Shown here: piece by piece, positions 1-6,821 of the stretch
How positions within the stretch are numbered: the first letter of the stretch is position 1
Layout: each line of letters opens with the position of its first letter
Assembly: GCA_035499715.1 (NCBI GenBank)
Contig: DATJYF010000237.1
Span: 1-10,116 of the forward strand
Origin: DASRHD01 sp035499715
GTDB taxonomy: Bacteria; Verrucomicrobiota; Verrucomicrobiia; Opitutales; Opitutaceae
Direction: 5' to 3'
Length of the DNA: 10,116 nucleotides
Position numbers and translations under genes: made by a program
Notes under the pieces: model-generated
What the model was told of the DNA's origin: nothing
The model's database searches: none
Seen by the model: only the letters and a program-made list of their open reading frames with translations

Positions 1-137
1 TGGCGCCGGATTTCATCGTGCCGTTGACCAAGGGGCAAATTCCGAAGACGGCGATCGGCAAGATTCAGCGCGCCCAGCTCAAGCAGCAGTTTGAGGCCGG
101 GGAGTTCGCCGCCGCTCTCGCCCGCGTCCAGCCGGCG
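1..137 (+). repeat. 137-bp exact direct repeat, copy 1 (A10 region of gene 1)
   Basis: Identical base for base to 8394-8530 and in the same reading frame. It encodes the end of the A domain, including PKTAIGKIQR and the following linker. Divergence begins at base 138, at the linker into the KR. The left border is the window edge, so the repeat probably extends upstream. The homologous part of gene 2 (about 4255-4390) is clearly diverged, so identity between copies 1 and 3 is not explained by selection on the protein alone. Confidence 0.97.
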
Positions 138-2645
138 GCGAAACCCGCCGCCGCATCGAGCTGGTTTTACCGCCGGGTTTGGCGGGAGACGGCGCTTCCC
201 GCCGAGCGGCCTTGGCCGGAGGGACCATGGCTGGTGCTTGCGGACGAACTGGGCGTGGGCCAGATGCTGGCCGAGGCCTTGCGGGCCAAAGGATGCTTTT
301 GCGCCATGGTCATTCCCGGGCCGGCCTTCGCATCGCTGACGCCCGGCCAATTTTCCGTCAATCCTCATGCCCCCGCTGATTATGACCGCGTCTGGGCCGC
401 GCTTAAGGCCGAGGGACGGACGCCGCGTCAAACCGTGTATTTGTGGAGCTACGGCCCGAAATTTGCGGCGGCTGCCGCGGCCGAGTTCGAGGGCGCGCCG
501 GAGCGCGGCGCGCTCGGCCTGCTCGGTCTGGCGCAAGCCATCGCCCGGGGAAAGAAAGACGAGGAGCCACATCATCTCTGGGTTGTTTCGAATCACGCCT
601 TCGCCGTGCAGGCCGGCGAAGGGGTGGCATTCGAAAAGGCGGGGTTGTCCGGCCTGTTGAAGACGCTGCCGCAGGAAATTCCCGGCATGAGTTGCACCCA
701 GGTGGATCTGGCCGATGCGGAGGTCTCCGCTCAGGTCGGCCGTTTGGCCCGCGAATTCGGCGACCCGGAAACGCCGGCGGAGATTGCTTATCGCGCCGGC
801 ATCCGGTACAGGGCCTGGCTGGCCGGCGTGGAAACGGCGGAGGCCGCCGGCGAACCGGGCCTGCTCAGGGGCGGATGCTACCTGATCAGCGGCGGCGTGG
901 GCGGAATCGGGCGCGAAATCGCCCGCTACCTGGCCGCGGAATTTCAAGCCCGACTGCTGCTGATCGGCCGCTCCCCGGCCGAAACGGTGGAACCGCGCTT
1001 GCGCGAACTGCGAAATCTGGGCGGTGAAATCGCCTATGTGTCCGTTGATATTGCAGATCAGGCTGGGGTGAACGCCGCGATCGCCGGAGCCGAGGCCGGT
1101 TGGGGACGACCCCTCGACGGGATCTTTCATCTGGCCGGCGTTTTGGAGACGCGCCTGCTGATCGATGAAACCCGCGAAACGCTGCAGCGCAGCCTGCGTT
1201 CCAAGACGACGGGAGCCTGGGTCTTGCACCAGTTGGCGCAAAGCCGGCCCGGCCTGCTGGTGGTGAACTTTTCTTCCCTGCTCGGCTATTTTGGCGGCTA
1301 TCAGTACGGAGCCTATGCCGTGGCCAATGCGTTTCTCGAGGGGCTTTCACAACACCAACGCTCGCTGGGCCTGCGCAGCTTCTGTCTGATGTGGAGTTCG
1401 TGGTCCAATACCGGCATGAACCAGGGCGGGGCGGAGGAAGAGGCGGCCACGCAGGCCAAGGGATATTTTTCGCTCACGTTGGCGCAGGGCCTCGAAGCCC
1501 TTGGTTTTGCTTTGCGCACCAACCATCCGCAACTGGTGATCGGACTCAACGGACGCAACGCGAACATCCGGCCGCATCTGGAGGCGCCTCCGGCCGAGGA
1601 TTCGTCCGGTGAGGGAGATTGCGTCGAGCCCCGAACCGAGACAGAACGCAAACTGGTCAAAATCTGGCAGGAATTGCTCAAGCGTCCTCGCCTGGGCATA
1701 CGGGACAATTTTTTCGAAATCGGCGGACGCTCGCTGATGGCGGCGCGGATTTTTGCCCAGATCGACAAAATTTTCAACCGGAGCCTGCCGCTGGCGACCT
1801 TGTTCAAGGCCCCGACCATCGAGCAGCTCGCCGCGGTCATCGACGGCGGGACCGGCGCGTCATCCGTCTGCCGGGTGGAACCGCTGCAGCCCAACGGCAG
1901 GCGTCCGCCTTTTTTCTGCATCCCCGGCGGGGCGAGCGACATCATCGTTTTTCGCCCGCTTTCCGTCCTGCTCGGTCCCGATCAACCCTTTTATGGCCTG
2001 CAAGCCCAGGGCCTCGACGGCACGAAAACGGATGCGCCCATTATTCATATCACCGAGCTGGCTGGATACTTCATCAAGGAGATGCGGGCGATCCAGCCCG
2101 AGGGCCCGTACCGGCTCGGCGGACACTGCTTTGGCGCGCTGCTGGCCTATGAAATTGCCCGGCAGCTCCACGCCCAGGGTCAGCCGGTGGCGTTGCTCGC
2201 GTTGCTCGATCCGACGGCCACCACCACCCTCGATTTTGGGATCTTTCGCTCGCTGCGGGCGAAGTTCCTTTTCTTTCTCAAGCTCTACCGGCGGATGAGC
2301 CTCGCGGATAAGATCAAATTTCCGTTCGTCTTTGTCAGTTATTTTATCAACCACAAGGTCGTCGCCAGCCAGCGCCTCGATCACACCATCGAGCGGCTGC
2401 GGATTCTGCATGAAGGCTACACCTTGCAGCCGTATGCGGGACGGGCGGATTTGTTTTTGGCCGCGGATTCCCGGCATGAATTTGAGGGAGCCGGCGATTC
2501 CCGTCTGATCCTGGGCCGGCTGGCCCGGGGCGGCAGCGCCACTCATTGGATCGAGGGCAATCATCATACGATGTTGCAGGAGCCCCAAGTCCGGGAGCTG
2601 GCTGAAAAGCTCGGCCGCTGCCTCCAGCCGGAATCAGCCCCGTAG
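1..2645 (+). CDS. Synthetase 1 (5'-partial): A-domain tail, KR, PCP, Cys-thioesterase
   Basis: C-terminal part of an NRPS/PKS-like single-module synthetase. The frame is open from base 3, so the gene starts upstream; the GTG at 18 lies inside the A domain and is not the start. Domains in order: the last ~45 residues of an A domain with the A10 motif PKTAIGKIQR (catalytic Lys codon 60-62); a ketoreductase (about 160-1590) with its structural half first, then the NADPH loop SGGVGGIG (888-911), Lys (1203-1205), Ser (1272-1277) and Tyr (1314-1316, context GAYAVAN); a PCP (about 1630-1845) with DNFFEIGGRSL, phosphopantetheine Ser at 1731-1733; and a TE of about 246 residues (1905-2642). The TE nucleophile is Cys (GHCFG, codon 2127-2129), with Asp at 2208-2210 and His at 2562-2564 (GNHHTML). 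All visible catalytic centres look intact. The expected role is to reduce and release an acyl group bound to the carrier; the substrate is unknown. No C or KS domain is seen in the visible part. Gene 2 follows after 21 bp. Confidence 0.93.
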   Translation, partial: APDFIVPLTKGQIPKTAIGKIQRAQLKQQFEAGEFAAALARVQPAAKPAAASSWFYRRVWRETALPAERPWPEGPWLVLADELGVGQMLAEALRAKGCFCAMVIPGPAFASLTPGQFSVNPHAPADYDRVWAALKAEGRTPRQTVYLWSYGPKFAAAAAAEFEGAPERGALGLLGLAQAIARGKKDEEPHHLWVVSNHAFAVQAGEGVAFEKAGLSGLLKTLPQEIPGMSCTQVDLADAEVSAQVGRLAREFGDPETPAEIAYRAGIRYRAWLAGVETAEAAGEPGLLRGGCYLISGGVGGIGREIARYLAAEFQARLLLIGRSPAETVEPRLRELRNLGGEIAYVSVDIADQAGVNAAIAGAEAGWGRPLDGIFHLAGVLETRLLIDETRETLQRSLRSKTTGAWVLHQLAQSRPGLLVVNFSSLLGYFGGYQYGAYAVANAFLEGLSQHQRSLGLRSFCLMWSSWSNTGMNQGGAEEEAATQAKGYFSLTLAQGLEALGFALRTNHPQLVIGLNGRNANIRPHLEAPPAEDSSGEGDCVEPRTETERKLVKIWQELLKRPRLGIRDNFFEIGGRSLMAARIFAQIDKIFNRSLPLATLFKAPTIEQLAAVIDGGTGASSVCRVEPLQPNGRRPPFFCIPGGASDIIVFRPLSVLLGPDQPFYGLQAQGLDGTKTDAPIIHITELAGYFIKEMRAIQPEGPYRLGGHCFGALLAYEIARQLHAQGQPVALLALLDPTATTTLDFGIFRSLRAKFLFFLKLYRRMSLADKIKFPFVFVSYFINHKVVASQRLDHTIERLRILHEGYTLQPYAGRADLFLAADSRHEFEGAGDSRLILGRLARGGSATHWIEGNHHTMLQEPQVRELAEKLGRCLQPESAP
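1905..2642 (+). other. Cysteine-type thioesterase domain of synthetase 1
   Basis: Full-length type I TE (about 246 residues) with the usual spacing: nucleophile in GHCFG, Asp 27 residues later in LLDP, and a C-terminal GNHHTML histidine. Cys replaces the usual Ser. Cys-TEs are a known minority; the obafluorin synthetase ObiF TE uses Cys to form a beta-lactone. A Cys nucleophile often accompanies non-hydrolytic release such as lactonisation or transfer to another nucleophile, but the reaction here is not shown by sequence. Confidence 0.85.
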
Positions 2646-2666
2646 CCAACCTGAATCTTTTTTCTC
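2646..2666 (+). other. 21-bp gap between genes 1 and 2 without a Shine-Dalgarno sequence
   Basis: The only non-coding stretch in the window. It contains a T-rich run (CTTTTTTCTC) directly before the ATG at 2667 and no GGAG/AGGA-like site. It is too short for a separate promoter or a hairpin terminator, and no hairpin stem precedes the T run, so co-transcription with gene 1 is likely. A leaderless-SD, U-rich site suggests translation aided by ribosomal protein S1 (inference). Confidence 0.6.
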
Positions 2667-5600
2667 ATGAACATCGAATGCCCAACCGAGATTTTTCCGC
2701 CCGCGAATCTTTCCGAAGTGGACGGGGGCGCGTTATCGCTGCCGGCGGGTCATCCGGCCAGCCTGGCGGAGGCGCTGGAAAAAACCGCCCGGGAATTTCC
2801 CGGGCATGGCGTGATCTGCCTGGATGGCGCGGGCGGAACGCTGGAGCAAAGCTATCCCGAGCTGCTGGCCGAGGCGGCCCGGCTGCTCGGCGGCTTGCGC
2901 GCCCTGGGGCTCAAGCCGGGCGATCCGGTTCTTTTCCAGTTGGAAAAGAACCCCGAATTCGTTTCCGCATTCTGGGCCTGCGTCCTCGGCGGCTTCGTCC
3001 CGGTCCCCATTTCCATCGCTCCGACTTACGAGGAGCCGCACAGTGTCCTGTCCAAGCTGCGCAACGCCTGGACCATGCTGGGCGAACCGCCCACGCTGGC
3101 CGGGTCGAGCCTGGCCCCGCGGCTGCGGGCCTTCGCCGAACGCGAAGCCCTCGCCGGGTTCCGGGTCGAAACCCCGGAGGCCCTGCGCGTCCATCCTCCG
3201 GCGACCGTCTGGCATCCCAGCCAGCCTGACGACCTCGCCCTCCTCTTGCTCACCTCCGGCAGCACCGGCCTGCCCAAGGCCGTGCGCCAGACCCAGCGCA
3301 GCCTGCTTTCCTGGGCCGCCAGCACGGCGGTGTGCTGCCAGTTCACCCCGGCCGACGTATCCATTAATTGGATGCCACTGGATCATGTCGGCGGCATCGT
3401 CATGTTTCACCTTCGCGACGTGATCATCGGCTGCCGGCAGGTGCACGCCCCGACCGAGGCCGTCCTGCAGCATCCCTTGAGCTGGCTGGAATGGATCGAG
3501 CGCTACCGCGCCACCATCACCTGGGCGCCCAACTTCGCCTTCAGCCTGATCAACGAGCAGGCCGCGGAACTCGCCCAGCGGCGTTTCGACCTGTCATCGA
3601 TGCGGTTTATCCTCAATGCCGGCGAGGCCATCGTCAGCAAGACCGCCCGGCGTTTCCTTTCGCTTTTGACTCCGCATGGGCTCCCCGCGACCTCCATGCG
3701 CCCGGCTTGGGGGATGTCGGAAACCTCCTCCGCCACGACCTATTCGCGGCGCTTTACCCTGGCCGCCACCAGCGACAACGCCGCCTTTGTCGAGGTCGGC
3801 GAACCCATCCCGGGAATTCGTCTGCGTATCGTTGACCAGCATGATGTCACGGTTCCGGCGGGCAAGATCGGCCGTCTGCAGATTCGCGGCATTTCCGTGA
3901 CCGAGGGTTACCACAAGAATCCCGAAGCCAATCATAAATCCTACACCGCGGACGGCTGGTTCATCACCGGCGACTTGGGCGTGATCAAGGACGGACAACT
4001 TTCCATCACCGGCCGGGAAAAGGACATCATCATCATCAACGGGGTCAATTTCTACAGCCATGAGATCGAGTCGGTGGTCGAGGAAATCGATGGCGTCGAA
4101 GTCTCGTTCACCGCGGCCTGCGCCGTCCGCTTGCCCGGGGAAAATACCGACCGCATTGCGATTTTTTTCTGCCCCACGCCTGCCGCCGAATCCCGCCTGC
4201 CCGATCTGGTCAAGACGATCCGCGCAGCGGTGGTGAAAGCCGAGGGGGTCAACGCGGACTATGTCCTGCCTCTGGCCAGGGATGCGATCCCGAAGACCGC
4301 CATCGGCAAGATCCAGCGTTCGCAGCTCAAACAGCAGTTTGAGCGGGGGGATTACGCCGAACTGGTGCGCAAGTACTCGGGCCAGGCCAGCGAACCCGCC
4401 TCCACTCCCGATTGGTTTTATCGCATGGGCTGGCGGGACGGCGCCATTCCCGAAACGGCGCTGCCGGCCGGCGCCTCGCTGCTTTTCTTTGCCGACGATT
4501 CCGGCCTGGCCGCTTCGGTGGCGCACGAACTCAGCGCCGCCGGGCACCCCTGCACGCTGGTGGAACCCGGCGCCGATTTCGCGAAAACCGGCTCCGCCAG
4601 CTTCCGTCTTTCGCCGACAAACCTCGATCACTATCAACAGCTCATCGGCAGTCTTGAACGTGTGCCCGATTATATCGTGCATGCCTGGACCTATGGCCAC
4701 GATGAGCGCGAACCCGCGAGCGTGGCCGAGCTTGAGGCCGCCCAAGCCTTCGGTGTTTACAGTCTGCTCGGTTTGGCCCGGGCCCTGGCCAAGTCCGACT
4801 TGGGCGAGCGCGCGCTGCGGCTGCTGGTGGTATCGAGTCAGACTCGCGTGGTGCACGAAACGGATAGCATCACCTACGTCAAGGCGCCCATCATCGGGCT
4901 GGTCCGCACCATCCCTCAGGAACTGGCTTCCGTCGACTGCCATCATGTCGGCCTTGAACCGGCTGACGAAGCCAATGCCCGCTGGGTTCTGTCCGAGCTG
5001 CGCGGCTGGAGCCAGACGACCGAGACGGCCTGGCGCGGCGGAGTCCGGAAAATCCCCTGCCTGGAAAAGGCCGTTTCCTCGCCGGCTCCGGGCGAGCTGC
5101 CGTTTAAAACGGGCGACTTCTATCTGCTCAGTGGCGGCATCGGCGGCATTGGCCAGCACTTCGCCGGCTATTTGCTCCGGCATTTTGATGCCCGCCTCCT
5201 CATCGTCGGCCGCACGCCGCTGCCCCCGCGCTCCGAATGGAAAAAGATTCTCGCGGCCGGAGGTCCGGCGGCCGAACGCATCCGCTCCTATGAGGCGCTC
5301 GAGGTGCAGGGCGGCGAGCTTGAATATGTCGCGGCCGACGTCGCCGATCTCCCGGCCATGCGGCGCGCGTTCGAACAAGCCAGCCGGAAATGGGCGCGTC
5401 CGCTCGCCGGCGTCTTCCACCTCGCCGGCGTCTACCAGGAATCATTGCTCGAAAATGAGACCATCGAGGATCTCGCCGCGACCATGCGGCCAAAGGTATC
5501 CGGTACCTGGGTCCTGAACCAGCTGGCGAAAAACACCCCCGGCTGCCTCTTCATCAATTTCTCCTCCGTCATCAGCCTGTTCGGCAGCCTGTCCACCGGA

Positions 5601-6821
5601 GGCTATGCCGCGGCGAACAATTTTCTCGATGCGTTTTCCCATTACCAGCGGCAGGTCTGCGGGCTGCGGGCCTACAATTTCCTCTGGAGCTCCTGGTTCG
5701 AGATCGGCATGAGCCGCGGCTATGATGCGCACGAAGCCCTCCGCATGCGCGGGTATCTCTCCATTTCGGCCGAACAGGGCGTGGAATCGCTCCTTTATGC
5801 CCTCCGCCACCATCACACCCAGTTGGTCGTCGGCATCGATGGCTCGAACCGGCATATCAAAAAATATCTTGCGGCCGATGCCTCCCCGTCGGACGCGCCG
5901 GCCGTGGAGAAGGCCAGCTATGTCGCGCCCCGGACCGAAGTCGAACGCACGCTGACCAAAATTTGGGAGGACATCCTGGGCGTGCCCCGCGTCGGCTTGA
6001 AGGACAATTTTTTTGAACTCGGCGGACGCTCCCTTCTCGCGGCCAAAATGTTTGCCCAGATCAACCGGGCGCTGGGCAAAAGCCTGAACATTCCCGCGCT
6101 TTTCAAGGCCCCCACCGTCGAACAGCTCGCCGTGGTGTTTTTTGAGCAGCCCAAATCCAGCTCGATCAAAATCACCGCCCTGCAAGTCGGCGGCGCCCGC
6201 GCGCCGCTCTTTCTCATTCCTGACGCAGGAATGGAAGGCTCGGCCTTCGCCGACCGGATGAGGGAGCTTGGCCCGGACCAGCCCTGTTTTGCCCTGCAGG
6301 CGAGGGCCTTGTCCAGTGTCTCCAGCCAGCCGGCCAATGTGTCCGAAATCGGGCGCCTGCTGGCCGAGGAAATCGTCGCGATCAATCCCACGGGTTCCTG
6401 TGCGGTCGGCAGCCACGGTTTTGGCGCGATCCTCGCCTGGGAGACGGCCCGGCAGCTCGCCGCCAGGGGCCGTACGGTTTCACTGCTGGCGTTGATCGAG
6501 CCTCCGCCCTCCGCTTTTTTTGCCCGTGAGGATGCCGGCCAGACCCCCGCGTACCGCCTGGTCAAACCCGCCGGTGTATCGGGGGGAATGTTTGGCCGGC
6601 TCTTCAAAAAGGGCTCCGGCGGCGAGGACGGCGTGACCAAGGAGCAGCGCCAGGCGCGCGAAAAGTATGGCGAGGCCCGGCTTGTTCCCGCGGCCTGCCC
6701 GCTGGCCGTGTTTGCCGCCAACCGTCCCCGTCAGCCCTGGCAGGAACTGGCCCCCTCCGGATGCTCGGTTTTTTCCCCGGCTGAAATCGGGGCCAGATTG
6801 TCCGGCCTGCTTGCGCAATGA
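2667..6821 (+). CDS. Synthetase 2 (complete, 1384 aa): A-KR-PCP with degenerate TE
   Basis: Complete single-module synthetase. The ATG at 2667 is supported by alignment with gene 3: both have a short variable leader, then DGGxLxLxxGHP. The A domain (about residues 20-575) has A3 TSGSTGLPK (T196-K204), an A5-like WGMSETSS, GREKD (449-453), and A10 Lys548 in PKTAIGKIQR. It resembles FAAL/TubE-like adenylating domains, which make an acyl-AMP and pass the acyl group to the carrier. The KR (about 583-1072) has SGGIGGIG (822-829), Lys943, Ser966/967, Tyr980 and Asn984, so it should be active with NADPH. The PCP (about 1088-1158) has DNFFELGGRSL with Ser1122. The last 206 residues are TE-like, but Gly1251 replaces the nucleophile, Glu1278 replaces Asp, and no GxHxxML motif exists, so hydrolysis in cis is not expected. 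Without KS or C domains, the keto group reduced by the KR must come with the activated acid (inference). The gene overlaps gene 3 by 4 bp. The substrate and product are not identifiable. Confidence 0.96.
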   Translation: MNIECPTEIFPPANLSEVDGGALSLPAGHPASLAEALEKTAREFPGHGVICLDGAGGTLEQSYPELLAEAARLLGGLRALGLKPGDPVLFQLEKNPEFVSAFWACVLGGFVPVPISIAPTYEEPHSVLSKLRNAWTMLGEPPTLAGSSLAPRLRAFAEREALAGFRVETPEALRVHPPATVWHPSQPDDLALLLLTSGSTGLPKAVRQTQRSLLSWAASTAVCCQFTPADVSINWMPLDHVGGIVMFHLRDVIIGCRQVHAPTEAVLQHPLSWLEWIERYRATITWAPNFAFSLINEQAAELAQRRFDLSSMRFILNAGEAIVSKTARRFLSLLTPHGLPATSMRPAWGMSETSSATTYSRRFTLAATSDNAAFVEVGEPIPGIRLRIVDQHDVTVPAGKIGRLQIRGISVTEGYHKNPEANHKSYTADGWFITGDLGVIKDGQLSITGREKDIIIINGVNFYSHEIESVVEEIDGVEVSFTAACAVRLPGENTDRIAIFFCPTPAAESRLPDLVKTIRAAVVKAEGVNADYVLPLARDAIPKTAIGKIQRSQLKQQFERGDYAELVRKYSGQASEPASTPDWFYRMGWRDGAIPETALPAGASLLFFADDSGLAASVAHELSAAGHPCTLVEPGADFAKTGSASFRLSPTNLDHYQQLIGSLERVPDYIVHAWTYGHDEREPASVAELEAAQAFGVYSLLGLARALAKSDLGERALRLLVVSSQTRVVHETDSITYVKAPIIGLVRTIPQELASVDCHHVGLEPADEANARWVLSELRGWSQTTETAWRGGVRKIPCLEKAVSSPAPGELPFKTGDFYLLSGGIGGIGQHFAGYLLRHFDARLLIVGRTPLPPRSEWKKILAAGGPAAERIRSYEALEVQGGELEYVAADVADLPAMRRAFEQASRKWARPLAGVFHLAGVYQESLLENETIEDLAATMRPKVSGTWVLNQLAKNTPGCLFINFSSVISLFGSLSTGGYAAANNFLDAFSHYQRQVCGLRAYNFLWSSWFEIGMSRGYDAHEALRMRGYLSISAEQGVESLLYALRHHHTQLVVGIDGSNRHIKKYLAADASPSDAPAVEKASYVAPRTEVERTLTKIWEDILGVPRVGLKDNFFELGGRSLLAAKMFAQINRALGKSLNIPALFKAPTVEQLAVVFFEQPKSSSIKITALQVGGARAPLFLIPDAGMEGSAFADRMRELGPDQPCFALQARALSSVSSQPANVSEIGRLLAEEIVAINPTGSCAVGSHGFGAILAWETARQLAARGRTVSLLALIEPPPSAFFAREDAGQTPAYRLVKPAGVSGGMFGRLFKKGSGGEDGVTKEQRQAREKYGEARLVPAACPLAVFAANRPRQPWQELAPSGCSVFSPAEIGARLSGLLAQ
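3258..3295 (+). repeat. 38-bp exact repeat over the A3 loop, gene 2 copy
   Basis: Identical to 7403-7440 in gene 3, in frame, and encoding GSTGLPKAVRQT of the phosphate-binding loop. Sequence on both sides differs. It reflects common descent plus strong conservation, possibly short-tract conversion. Confidence 0.9.
6201..6818 (+). other. Degenerate thioesterase domain of synthetase 2
   Basis: Alpha/beta-hydrolase-like domain of 206 residues against 246 in synthetase 1. Alignment by the shared flanks gives GHCFGA in TE1 and SHGFGA in TE2, so the nucleophile is Gly (codon 6417-6419). The acid 27 residues later is Asp in TE1 and Glu in TE2 (6498-6500). The C-terminal His motif GNHHTML of TE1 has no counterpart. 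The lid region is shortened and replaced by a Gly/Lys-rich stretch around 6590-6660. The frame is intact, so this is a pseudo-enzyme domain rather than a broken gene. Confidence 0.8.
6818..6821 (+). promoter_or_regulatory. ATGA stop/start overlap of genes 2 and 3
   Basis: The gene 2 stop TGA (6819-6821) overlaps the gene 3 start ATG (6818-6820). No Shine-Dalgarno sequence is visible in the 20 bases before it. Such overlaps commonly allow translational coupling by re-initiation, which would keep synthetases 2 and 3 at similar levels (inference). Confidence 0.8.

Noticed and set aside
18..20. GTG as the start of gene 1
   Set aside because: The frame is open to base 3, and the preceding codons match the A domain of gene 3 exactly, so the true start is upstream of the window.
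1..137. The direct repeat as an insertion sequence or attachment site
   Set aside because: It is in-frame protein-coding sequence for the A10 region, with no terminal inverted repeats, transposase or integrase nearby.
2646..2666. T-rich run as a possible terminator after gene 1
   Set aside because: No GC-rich stem precedes the T run at the right distance, and gene 2 starts immediately after it.
2787..2805. 19-base perfect inverted repeat with one central base near the start of gene 2
   Set aside because: It lies in codons for the conserved AREFPGHG segment and is not kept in gene 3 at the DNA level. GC-rich codons make such palindromes likely by chance, and there is no sign of an operator.
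3594..5420. 608-codon open frame on the minus strand, antisense to gene 2
   Set aside because: Long antisense frames are common in high-GC coding DNA. Its translation shows no recognisable domain, while the + strand has continuous A and KR motifs across the same bases.
4261..5517. 418-codon open frame on the + strand in another phase
   Set aside because: It lies wholly inside gene 2, and its product is Pro/Ser/Arg-rich low-complexity sequence typical of an out-of-frame shadow.
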